Source: Lachnospiraceae bacterium (lineage in GTDB: Bacteria; Bacillota; Clostridia; Lachnospirales; Lachnospiraceae). From it: 64,000 nt of DNA. Every line of letters starts with the position of its first letter. The first letter of the stretch is position 1. The notes below the pieces were generated by a model. It worked only from the letters and a program-made list of their open reading frames with translations, was not told where the DNA came from and did no database searches. Location: the NCBI GenBank assembly GCA_017940415.1, contig JAGAYR010000009.1, positions 62,001-126,000 of the forward strand. The letters run 5' to 3'. Below, one piece after another: positions 42,189-49,695 of the stretch. Both the position numbers and the translations under genes were made by a program.

Positions 42189-43622
42189 ATGGTTGAAATA
42201 ATAAAAGCCGTAAAGCAGAGCAAACCTCATATTGATGCGATCCATGGTCATACAATTATCGAGTTAAAAAATATCAAAAACGGAAACCGTGAGCGTATAG
42301 AAAGCGACAATATCGTTACAGATGGCGCGGAGAGTTTACTAAGACAGTTGGGGCCTTCATTAACCGTGGGTTTCGCCGGATATTCAATAGAAGGAGCTCA
42401 GGTTCCCTTATGGGCATATTTATTTGGCGGATTATTGCTATTCGATAAAACTGTCCCCACGGATCCGACACCTTCCAGGTTTATGCCTGTCGGAACGAAG
42501 ATGACAGGAAATGGCTCATACAAAATACATAATTCCACTGAAACAACAGAAATGGGCTCATATAATTTCAATGAATCAGAGGAGAATCAGTATTCAGTTA
42601 AACAGGTGTATGATTTTTCTACCCAGCAGGCAAACGGAGAGATAAATTCCGTGTGTCTGACTTCATTCCTTGGGGGATATGCGGGGTATGGAAATGGAAC
42701 CAGTGAGATATCCCGATATGATAAACTCGCAAGGACCAATATGTTCGGGAATCCGAGAGGTTTATCCGGTGTAAGTGGTACCGATTATTCTTATATCAGT
42801 GTTGGATATTACAATAATAGAGGCTTTAGGATTGTTCTTGACACTGTAAGCGGAAACAGAATAGCAAAGGTTTCTGAGTATGGATGTTCGATTGAGGAAT
42901 TTTCGGCATTCAACGAACGTTTTGACAGCGTTATGGGAGCGTCAGCCGAAGTTCATGAAGTTCCTCTTGGAACTACACGGTCAGGAAATATGAAATTCAA
43001 GATTCTTGATGGCAAAGCATACGGCTGTTTCAGTGATTTCGGTGACAAGACAGTTTATATTATAGATCTTTCCACATTCGTCTGTACGCCGCATGTTCTT
43101 ACAGGCACTCCATCTTATAGTGGCTATGGAAGCGGAGAAGGCTTTATTTATTATAAGCCATATGATTTAAACAGTGGATATATGCTTTTTGGAAGTCAGC
43201 TGTATCATATCAATCTTCTTACGGACGAAGCGACGCTTGCTCATTCGTTTGGTGGAAGCGGAAGCCCTAGAGACCGCATCGGAAAGTTTACGGATGGATT
43301 ATTGTTTGTAAAGAGCGATGTAAAGTCCTTCCCGAATACCGGATCTGATACCATGCTCATATACGATCCGTACAACGATACCATTTATCCTACTAACCTT
43401 AATGTCGGCTTGCAATCCTACGCTAATGTTTCAATGGATTATGATGCTACCGCTGACCTGCTCGTTGAAAGAACATTTGGTTCATACTACACAAGCGCCT
43501 GGGATGATTATAGACATTTTCCTCATCCTTGGAGGCTTGCAACTATCAACAACTTGTCAGATACGATCATCAAAACCGCATTGACCACTATGAAAGTAAC
43601 ATATACTCTTACCATGGAGTGA
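42189..43622 (+). CDS. Tail-associated beta-propeller-like protein
   Basis: The 477-residue protein starts with a short conserved N-terminus (ELKNIKNGNRERIESDNIVTDG) that anchors phage tail proteins. The remaining repeats (KFKILDGKAYGCFSDFGDKT, FIYYKPYDLNSGYMLFGSQL, DGLLFVKSD) look like propeller blades. A receptor-binding or adhesin role is inferred. Confidence 0.6.
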   Translation: MVEIIKAVKQSKPHIDAIHGHTIIELKNIKNGNRERIESDNIVTDGAESLLRQLGPSLTVGFAGYSIEGAQVPLWAYLFGGLLLFDKTVPTDPTPSRFMPVGTKMTGNGSYKIHNSTETTEMGSYNFNESEENQYSVKQVYDFSTQQANGEINSVCLTSFLGGYAGYGNGTSEISRYDKLARTNMFGNPRGLSGVSGTDYSYISVGYYNNRGFRIVLDTVSGNRIAKVSEYGCSIEEFSAFNERFDSVMGASAEVHEVPLGTTRSGNMKFKILDGKAYGCFSDFGDKTVYIIDLSTFVCTPHVLTGTPSYSGYGSGEGFIYYKPYDLNSGYMLFGSQLYHINLLTDEATLAHSFGGSGSPRDRIGKFTDGLLFVKSDVKSFPNTGSDTMLIYDPYNDTIYPTNLNVGLQSYANVSMDYDATADLLVERTFGSYYTSAWDDYRHFPHPWRLATINNLSDTIIKTALTTMKVTYTLTME

Positions 43623-43626
43623 CAAA

Positions 43627-44487
43627 ATGAGCATCAGAAAACTTGCATATAATGGATCGAGCAAAATACTGAAAAACTTAGTCTTTGCGGTCAATGCATT
43701 GATTGATGGCGGAGGTGGAGGCGGCTCGGGAGATACTGTATCATGGACGCAGGAACTTGCATCCGGAACCGAGATTGCGAGAATATCCATAAATGGCAAT
43801 TCCCAGAGTGTTTATGCTCCTTCTCCTCCTGTTAAATTATCAGACCTGACGAATGATTCCGGTTTTATCACATCCACGGTATCAAATCTATCAAATTACT
43901 ATAGAAAGACCGAGACATATACTCAGGCCGAAGTCGATTCTCTTATATCAGCGATAGTTACCCTCAATATAGAAGTGGTTCGTGTATTGCCTACAACAGG
44001 CATATCACGGACCACTATTTATCTTGTGCCAAAAGGTACGGTCGGAACAGATGATATTTACGACGAGTATATAAATCTGAACGGTACATCTTCAGGCTGG
44101 GAACATATTGGATCTACTCAGATTGACTTATCAAATTATTACACAAAAACGGAGATCAATGCGCTGCTTGCCGATAAGGCAAACTTCTCCGATATTCCTA
44201 CAGCTGTATCAGAGTTGGCTAACGATTCAGATTATTCCTCTGTACAGTGGTCACAATATCATAATTCCGGAACCAGGATTGCGACAATTAAGATTGATAG
44301 GATTTCCACAGATATATATGTTCCATCCGGAGGGAGCAGTGATTGTGATCCTATCCTGGAAGGAATGGCCAGGGGCAGACTTGATATAGAACCTTTGATC
44401 ATTGATCATGATGGGAATCACATCATAACAAGCGACGGGGATCATATCAAAGCGGAAGTAACCGTTATATTTAACAGAATGGAGTAA
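43627..44487 (+). CDS. Tail fibre protein
   Basis: The 286-residue protein has a glycine run (GGGGGGSG) and tail-fibre repeats of the form LSNYYTKTEINALLADKA (twice, with LSNYYRKTETYTQAEVDSLI), and ends in a small domain. Such repeats form trimeric shafts. It ends 4 nt before the variable lectin gene, so the two products probably assemble together. Confidence 0.75.
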   Translation: MSIRKLAYNGSSKILKNLVFAVNALIDGGGGGGSGDTVSWTQELASGTEIARISINGNSQSVYAPSPPVKLSDLTNDSGFITSTVSNLSNYYRKTETYTQAEVDSLISAIVTLNIEVVRVLPTTGISRTTIYLVPKGTVGTDDIYDEYINLNGTSSGWEHIGSTQIDLSNYYTKTEINALLADKANFSDIPTAVSELANDSDYSSVQWSQYHNSGTRIATIKIDRISTDIYVPSGGSSDCDPILEGMARGRLDIEPLIIDHDGNHIITSDGDHIKAEVTVIFNRME

Positions 44488-44491
44488 CTAT

Positions 44492-45334
44492 ATGGCAGAT
44501 ATAAGAATAACCGATCTGGTTAATACGTCAGAACCTATAGACCTTGAATCACAGTACCTGATGATGGATAACGGAACGATATCACGAAAGGTATCTGCAG
44601 GAAAACTGATCAAGGCATCGTTTCCCCTGAACAGCGGATACAGAAATGGAATATACAGAGGCAAGAATCTTGGCACATCCGTCACTTCTGCACAGTGGGC
44701 TGCAATATCCTCCGGAACCTTTGATGATCTTTTTATCGGAGATTACTGGGTGATAGGTGGTGTTACCTGGAGGATTGCTCATTTTGATTATTGGCTAAAT
44801 TGCGGAGACGTAAACTGTACAACTCATCATGTGGTGATAGTACCGGATTCGAACCTGTATAGTGCGCAAATGAATACCGAAAACGTGACTACGGGAGGAT
44901 ATTATAATTCTGCTATGCGAGGCGGAGCTGATTATCCGACCGGTGGTAATCTGGCAAATGCAAAGACGGCGATCGATAATGCCTTTGGGTCTTCCCATAT
45001 CCTGTCACACAGAGAATTGCTTACAAATGCCACATCAAACGGAAATGCTTCTGGATGGGCATGGTACGATTCAACCGTAGATCTTATGAGTGAAGTTATG
45101 GTATACGGGCATCTTGCCTGGTCTGTCGGTGGAAAAGGATATGAGACCGGAATAGATAAAGAACAGTTGGCACTTTTCAGGCTTGATCACAGCAGGATAT
45201 GTAACCGTGCGTACTGGTGGCTCCGCGGTGTGGGCTCCGCGGCGTACTTTGCCCTTGTCGACTCCTACGGCTTTGCGGCCAACTACAGCGCTTCCTACTC
45301 TCTTGGCGTCCGCCCGGCTTTCGCAATCAAATGA
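44492..45334 (+). CDS. DGR target 1: lectin-fold variable tail protein (Mtd-like)
   Basis: The 280-residue protein begins MADIRITDLVNT, a phage attachment helix-strand module. The C-terminal domain (from ~60) has the DUF6273/C-type-lectin pattern: YWVIGGVTWRIAHFDYWL, HHVVIVPDS, then WWLRGVGSAAYF. The last ~40 residues are encoded by VR1. Variable codons encode Y, Y, L, D, S, Y, F, A, N, Y, S, Y, L. It probably displays changing receptor-binding surfaces at the tail tip. Confidence 0.9.
   Translation: MADIRITDLVNTSEPIDLESQYLMMDNGTISRKVSAGKLIKASFPLNSGYRNGIYRGKNLGTSVTSAQWAAISSGTFDDLFIGDYWVIGGVTWRIAHFDYWLNCGDVNCTTHHVVIVPDSNLYSAQMNTENVTTGGYYNSAMRGGADYPTGGNLANAKTAIDNAFGSSHILSHRELLTNATSNGNASGWAWYDSTVDLMSEVMVYGHLAWSVGGKGYETGIDKEQLALFRLDHSRICNRAYWWLRGVGSAAYFALVDSYGFAANYSASYSLGVRPAFAIK
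45206..45323 (+). repeat. DGR variable repeat VR1
   Basis: Aligned without gaps to the template 46029-46146 (offset 823). There are 18 differences, all at template adenines (27 in total), and none at the 91 other positions. Confidence 0.97.
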
Positions 45335-45342
45335 TCTTTAAT

Positions 45343-45363
45343 CTCCGGGCCTCGTGCCCGGAG
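45343..45363 (+). promoter_or_regulatory. DGR hairpin after VR1
   Basis: An 8-bp stem CTCCGGGC/GCCCGGAG with loop CTCGT, starting after 19 nt exactly as at VR2. The stem differs from the VR2 stem by paired changes that keep it intact. Confidence 0.87.
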
Positions 45364-45389
45364 AAATACTTACGCAGGAGATATGTAAA

Positions 45390-46025
45390 ATGTCAAATGT
45401 TCCACTAAGCCGTCGGAAGAAGTCGAGATTTGAGGCAGAGCATCAGTTTTACCGATTGAGGGATTCTGTAACATTACTTATGCTTCAGGATTTTGGTTTT
45501 TCTCCCGAGAAATATGAAAAGCAGATAGAAAGATACAGGCAGACGCATAATGGCGCTTCTAACGTTGAAGAAGTGGTTGCCAGATGGGAGAAGAAATCAG
45601 ACTCTTTTAGCAGGTGGTTTATTGATAAAGAATGTGATGCAGTCATAAATATTCTCCGGAATATAGAATCGGAGTTCACATTTGGAAATTCCATATATCC
45701 TTCTGATACGCCTGCAAAGATTTTCGAGTATCTTGAGAGAAGAAAACATATTAATGCAGCAATTTCGAATTGTTATATCTTAAAACAGGAATTACAGTAT
45801 ATTATCCGGGTGTTGCCCTTGGATATGAATAAATTCGCAAGATTTTCTGAAATGATTGATCTGCAGATAGTTTTATTTAAGGGCGTTAGACAATCTGATA
45901 ACAGATTCTTAAAAGCAAAGAAAACAGATCCGAAAGATATTATAAAACCTATATCTGAACTCTCTGAATCAGTACTGCTTATCTTAAACCGCTTAGGTTT
46001 TATAGATAAAGAGGGTAGTCTTTGA
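45390..46025 (+). CDS. Avd-like DGR accessory protein
   Basis: The 211-residue helical protein starts behind CAGGAGATATGTAAA. A basic N-terminus (SRRKKSRFEAEHQF) is followed by helices (RLRDSVTLLMLQDFG, RKHINAAISNCYILKQELQYII, DIIKPISELSESVLLIL) resembling the four-helix bundle of Avd, which binds the reverse transcriptase and template RNA. It is longer than the ~125-residue BPP-1 Avd; a central segment (~50-120) seems inserted. It ends 3 nt before the template repeat. Confidence 0.75.
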   Translation: MSNVPLSRRKKSRFEAEHQFYRLRDSVTLLMLQDFGFSPEKYEKQIERYRQTHNGASNVEEVVARWEKKSDSFSRWFIDKECDAVINILRNIESEFTFGNSIYPSDTPAKIFEYLERRKHINAAISNCYILKQELQYIIRVLPLDMNKFARFSEMIDLQIVLFKGVRQSDNRFLKAKKTDPKDIIKPISELSESVLLILNRLGFIDKEGSL

Positions 46026-46028
46026 ATA

Positions 46029-46146
46029 CGTGCGAACTGGTGGCTCCGCGGTGTGGGCTCCGCGGCGAACTTTGCCAATGTCAACAACAACGGCAATGCG
46101 AACAACAACAACGCTTCCAACTCTAATGGCGTCCGCCCGGATTTCG
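46029..46146 (+). repeat. DGR template repeat (TR)
   Basis: A 118-bp copy that donates sequence to both variable repeats. It is rich in AAC/AAT codons in the target frame (14 sites), the classical design by which adenine mutagenesis gives many residues but no stop codons. GC-rich ends (GGCGTCCGCCCGG on the right) mark the homology boundary. Confidence 0.96.
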
Positions 46147-46331
46147 GTGATATCTGAATAAGACCTTTACAGGCATGATATCCCACGCGAAAGGAAAGAC
46201 TATCCTTGCGAAAGCTAAATAACAGCACGAAAGTGGGATAGAAGCCTGATCTCTATCCGGCCTATGGTATGTGATTACGATTGCAGCCTGCACGGGTCTT
46301 AACCCGAGAGGGAAGCAGGTGATTTTACAAG
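46147..46331 (+). ncRNA. DGR spacer RNA downstream of TR
   Basis: No ORF is seen in these 185 bases. Several nested pairings can be drawn: ATCCCAC/GTGGGAT (long-range), AAGGA/TCCTT, GGATAG/CTATCC and CCTGC/GCAGG enclosing CGGGT/ACCCG. In phage BPP-1 the matching region primes cDNA synthesis and binds Avd and RT. The structure here is inferred. Confidence 0.65.
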
Positions 46332-47495
46332 ATGGAAATTATAGCAGATATGAATGTGCTATATGATGCGTTTAAAGCATCTATGAAAAGCAGTTCCTGG
46401 AAAGAAGAGCCGCAGAAATTTGAAACGGACTTCTTATCACAGATAGCAATACTGCAGAAAGAATTACTTGAGGGAACCTATCGAACCACACCCGGAACGG
46501 AATTTACTCTTCATGAAAGAGGCAAGATCCGACATATTCACGGTAGCAGAATGAGGGACAGGGTTGTGAGGCATGCGCTGTGCGATCATGTTATCGGTCC
46601 TTCTCTTGAAAGATATCTTATATACAACAACGGAGCATCACAAAAGGGGAAGGGCATAGATTTTGCAAGGAGGATGTTTGAAAGAGATCTTCATAATTTC
46701 TATCTGGAGTACAAAACTAATGACGGCTATGTTGGGTTCATGGACTTTTCTAAATTCTATGATAATATCCGCCATGATCGTATAAAGGAAATGATATGCC
46801 CCAGGATAGACGGATTTTCGGCATCTGTTCTTTCTGAAATAATCGATTCTTTCGCAGTGGATGTATCATTTATGACAGATGAAGAATATTCCGAATGCCT
46901 GGATCATAAATTTAACTCCATTGATTATTATCAGAATATTACTCCGGAAATGAAGACCGGTGATAAATATATGCATAAGTCCGTGGATATAGGAGATCAG
47001 ACATCGCAGAATATTGGGATATTTTTCCCGACTCCGATAGACAACTTTATCACTATAGTCAGAGGACATAGACGCGTCGGCCGATATATGGATGGCATAT
47101 ATATCATTGATAGGGACCGGGAACACATCGAAGAGACCTTTCAAGGCGTAAAGAAAAAGGCATCTGAGCTCGGCATATTTATAAATGAAAAGAAAACTCG
47201 TATCTGCAGATTGTCAGATACGTTTATTTATTTACAATTTAAATATTTCCTTACAGATACGGGCAAGGTTGTAAAGAAGATAAATCCCAAGTCTCTTACG
47301 CGACAAAGAAGAAAGCTTAAGAGCTATAAAAGATTATTCGACAGTAAAAGAATTGCATATGAGTCGATAAAGCAATCATATAAATCCTGGATGGGCAGCT
47401 ATGCAAAATATATGTCCAAAAAGCAGATAAACAATATGAAATCATTATATATTTCGCTTTTTAAGGAGGATCCGAGATGGAAGAATACACATTGA
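46332..47495 (+). CDS. DGR reverse transcriptase with YMDG active-site motif
   Basis: The 387-residue enzyme has RT motif A (FMDFSKFYDNIRHD; Asp138) and the DGR-specific motif IGDQTSQ (220-226, form IGxxxSQ). Motif C reads RYMDGIYII: residues 252-255 are Y-M-D-G where YxDD is expected, a change that one A-to-G transition (GAC to GGC, 47094-47096) would explain. Downstream INEKKTRI and thumb regions are normal. It would copy the template RNA with errors at adenines. Activity of this copy is doubtful. Confidence 0.92.
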   Translation: MEIIADMNVLYDAFKASMKSSSWKEEPQKFETDFLSQIAILQKELLEGTYRTTPGTEFTLHERGKIRHIHGSRMRDRVVRHALCDHVIGPSLERYLIYNNGASQKGKGIDFARRMFERDLHNFYLEYKTNDGYVGFMDFSKFYDNIRHDRIKEMICPRIDGFSASVLSEIIDSFAVDVSFMTDEEYSECLDHKFNSIDYYQNITPEMKTGDKYMHKSVDIGDQTSQNIGIFFPTPIDNFITIVRGHRRVGRYMDGIYIIDRDREHIEETFQGVKKKASELGIFINEKKTRICRLSDTFIYLQFKYFLTDTGKVVKKINPKSLTRQRRKLKSYKRLFDSKRIAYESIKQSYKSWMGSYAKYMSKKQINNMKSLYISLFKEDPRWKNTH

Positions 47496-47800
47496 TACTA
47501 TCCGACGGAAACAGGATAGAACACCTGAGGCTAAATGGCAATAATTACATATCCGAGGCAGAACTTTCGGAGCGGGATTTTGCCGGAAAACTTGAAACCG
47601 TGACGGTAGTTCATGAGACGGATGAACGTGTGATGCACGATGTTGAACTCGTACAGATTGTGAAAGAAAAACTTGAATGGTGGTTTATCCTCAGGGAACT
47701 TACACCGGAAGAAAAGAAACAGCGGGAGATTGAACTCACACTCTTTGATCTGCAGGCTCAGACAGATTACATAGCTATGATGACGGATGTTGAAATGTGA
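47477..47800 (+). CDS. Hypothetical tail-region protein
   Basis: The 107-residue acidic protein overlaps the RT end by 19 nt behind AAGGAGGATCCGAG. A beta-rich half (YTLILSDGNRIEHLRLNGNNYIS) is followed by a helix (LTPEEKKQREIELTLFDLQAQ). Commonly precedes XkdX genes in Firmicute phages. Confidence 0.65.
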   Translation: MEEYTLILSDGNRIEHLRLNGNNYISEAELSERDFAGKLETVTVVHETDERVMHDVELVQIVKEKLEWWFILRELTPEEKKQREIELTLFDLQAQTDYIAMMTDVEM

Positions 47801-47810
47801 AGGAGGATAT

Positions 47811-47972
47811 ATGCACAGCAAGAATTATGAAAAGGTAAAAGCTTATTACGAGCTGTATATTGAGACAGATGGCCGCAAGGGCTGGTCCAAGGAAAAAGTA
47901 ATGAATGCGGTGGAAAAGAACTGGATCACAGAAACGGAATACAGAGAAATAACAGGCGAAGACTATGGTTGA
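47811..47972 (+). CDS. XkdX family protein
   Basis: The 53-residue protein (WSKEKVMNAVEKNWITETEYREITGEDY) matches the small XkdX family encoded between tail fibre and holin genes. Start ATG after AAGGAGGATAT. Function unknown. Confidence 0.8.
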   Translation: MHSKNYEKVKAYYELYIETDGRKGWSKEKVMNAVEKNWITETEYREITGEDYG

Positions 47973-48135
47973 ATATGAAAAACTGATGAATATATGCATC
48001 AGACAGACAGAGATAATAAAACTGCAGAGTGAACTGCTGCGTGATATGGAGTGTGAACTTGGACTGTACTGTCTGATTGATGCTGAAGAAAAGAAAATCA
48101 ACAACCTTGAGAGATTAAGTAAAGAATTAAACTGA
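47965..48135 (+). CDS. Small helical phage protein (56 aa)
   Basis: The ORF overlaps the XkdX stop by 8 nt. It is fully helical with charged heptads (IIKLQSELLRDMECELGLYC), possibly a coiled-coil helper of the lysis genes. No family recognised. Confidence 0.5.
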   Translation: MVEYEKLMNICIRQTEIIKLQSELLRDMECELGLYCLIDAEEKKINNLERLSKELN

Positions 48136-48144
48136 GGAGGCTTC

Positions 48145-48396
48145 ATGGAAACCATTATTTCATCTTGTATAACCGGGATCATAGCGATTATAACCTGTCT
48201 TATCACCCAGGCTTCCGCAAACAAGAAGACGTTAGCTCTGGTTGAGTATAAACTCGACGAACTTCAGAAGAAGGTTGACAAGCATAATAATGTGATCGAA
48301 AGGACGTATAAATTGGAGGAGCTGACTGCTCTTCAGGAGGAAAAGATTAAAGTCGCCAATCATAGGATTGACGATCTTGAGCGAAAGGAGGCTTAA
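48145..48396 (+). CDS. Holin-associated/XhlA-like membrane protein
   Basis: The 83-residue protein has one N-terminal membrane helix (IISSCITGIIAIITCLIT) and a coiled-coil tail, similar in layout to XhlA-type or holin-partner proteins. Start after GAGGAGGCTTC. Directly before the holin. Confidence 0.7.
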   Translation: METIISSCITGIIAIITCLITQASANKKTLALVEYKLDELQKKVDKHNNVIERTYKLEELTALQEEKIKVANHRIDDLERKEA

Positions 48397-48397
48397 T

Positions 48398-48625
48398 ATG
48401 ATTTTATCTGACAAAGTTTACAACGTTCTCAAATGGGTATGCATTATACTCGCGCCCGCACTCATCACGTTTCTGACCACAGTCTTTACCCTACTCGGTA
48501 TCCCGCATGTTGAGATTGTGACCGGGCTCATAGCAGCTGTTGCTACTTTTATCGGAGCTTTGATAGGGGTCAGCACAAAACAGTATAATAAGAAGGAGGC
48601 CGCTGATGCAGAAAGCAGGAATTGA
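48398..48625 (+). CDS. Phage holin (phi LC3-like)
   Basis: The 75-residue protein has two membrane helices (VLKWVCIILAPALITFLTTVF and EIVTGLIAAVATFIGALIGV) and a charged tail, as in LC3-type holins. It would form membrane holes for endolysin release. Start after GAAAGGAGGCTTAAT; it overlaps the lysin gene by 20 nt. Confidence 0.85.
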   Translation: MILSDKVYNVLKWVCIILAPALITFLTTVFTLLGIPHVEIVTGLIAAVATFIGALIGVSTKQYNKKEAADAESRN

Positions 48626-49487
48626 TGTTTCAGCACATCAGGGCGTTATAGATTGGAGCAAGCTGAAGGGAAAGATAGACTTTGCTATCCTGAAAGCGGG
48701 AGGATCCGATTGCGGGAGATATAGGGATTATTATTTTGAAGAGAATTATGCATCTGCCAAGGCCAACGGGATTAAGGTTGGCTGTTATTATTTTATGGGA
48801 AGAGGGTGCACATCCTCCGCTGCCGGAGCAGCTGATGCACAGCATTTTCTCTCGCTGATAAGCGGCAAGGTTTTTGATTATCCCTGCTATGCTGATGTGG
48901 AGGCGCAGATCCCGTCTATGAAGGCGGGTACTACCGATGCTACTCTCACTTTTTGTTCCATAGTTCAAAGCGCGGGCTTTGCTACCGGAGTTTATGCATC
49001 GGATATTTCGGGATTCAAGGATCGTCTTGACCTCACGCGATTAAATGGTCTGGACAAGTGGGTGGCGAGGTATGGTTCGACTCCTAAATATGTAAAAGAA
49101 TACCAGCTCTGGCAGACTTCGAGCTCCGGAAGTGTACCCGGAATAAGCGGAAGATGTGACATGGATCTGTCATACAAAGATTATTCAAATTTCGGAAAAG
49201 AGTCTTATATTCTGAACGGAGTGGATTATTCCGTTGTATTTGATCCGGAATATTATTATAATAAGTACTCGGATCTTGCTGAGGCTTTTGGGAATAATCA
49301 CTCCATGCTCTGGCTACATTTTTGTACTTTTGGAATGATAGAAGGCAGACAGGCCTCGGAAGGTTTCAATGTAACTGCTTATCATAATAGATATGAAGAC
49401 TTGAGAAATGTATACGGAGACAATCTGTCGATGTATTACTGGCACTATTGCTACTTTGGAAAAAATGAAGGAAGAACTGCCGTCTGA
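48606..49487 (+). CDS. GH25 lysozyme endolysin with C-terminal repeats
   Basis: The 293-residue enzyme has a GH25 muramidase domain (~1-195; GIDVSAHQGVIDW, YADVEAQI with catalytic acidic residues, YQLWQTSSSG). The C-terminal half has two ~45-residue repeats (FDPEYYYNKYSDLAEAFG and FNVTAYHNRYEDLRNVYG) that probably bind cell wall. No signal peptide, so holin-dependent. Confidence 0.92.
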   Translation: MQKAGIDVSAHQGVIDWSKLKGKIDFAILKAGGSDCGRYRDYYFEENYASAKANGIKVGCYYFMGRGCTSSAAGAADAQHFLSLISGKVFDYPCYADVEAQIPSMKAGTTDATLTFCSIVQSAGFATGVYASDISGFKDRLDLTRLNGLDKWVARYGSTPKYVKEYQLWQTSSSGSVPGISGRCDMDLSYKDYSNFGKESYILNGVDYSVVFDPEYYYNKYSDLAEAFGNNHSMLWLHFCTFGMIEGRQASEGFNVTAYHNRYEDLRNVYGDNLSMYYWHYCYFGKNEGRTAV

Positions 49488-49496
49488 ATATCTATA

Positions 49497-49515
49497 TGTA
49501 AGCATTTTGTAATCA
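49497..49515 (+). repeat. Right-arm integrase-type repeats
   Basis: TGTAAGCA at 49497-49504 and TGTAATCA at 49508-49515, matching the left-arm repeats. Confidence 0.55.
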
Positions 49516-49555
49516 GAATGTGTTCAAAACCGCATGGTTACGCACATGAACGTGA

Positions 49556-49600
49556 GACTTTTAATCAAGTTGTCGAGGGTTCGATTCCCTCGTGTCTCAC
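49556..49600 (+). repeat. attR
   Basis: A 45-bp copy of the tRNA-Lys 3' end, identical to 15306-15350. The bases before it do not continue the tRNA, so it is a remnant. Confidence 0.93.
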
Positions 49601-49612
49601 TTGAATAATACT

Positions 49613-49645
49613 AAGGAAGTCTGAACATTCGGACTTCCTTTTTTT
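49613..49645 (+). terminator. Original tRNA-Lys terminator
   Basis: The 9-bp stem AAGGAAGTC/GACTTCCTT is followed by seven T's. It lies just beyond attR, separated from its tRNA by the prophage. Confidence 0.8.
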
Positions 49646-49695
49646 ATGGTATTATGTACTTAGTTGTTTATAGAACGGATTAGGAAAGAGTCACC

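Larger units (their letters stand above)
15306..49600. mobile_element. Integrated siphovirus-type temperate prophage carrying a DGR
   Basis: The element is bounded by 45-bp direct repeats of the tRNA-Lys 3' end. It contains integrase, CI/Cro-like switch, replication, packaging, head, tail, lysis and DGR modules in the usual order for Firmicute siphophages with HK97-type heads. A short (682-residue) tape measure implies a short tail. All expected structural modules are present, so it may be intact, though the DGR reverse transcriptase lacks one catalytic aspartate. Confidence 0.95.

Noticed and set aside
46029-46146. Template repeat as a coding exon of the Avd gene
   Set aside because: The Avd stop lies 3 nt upstream and the adenine-rich pattern matches a template, not a third target.
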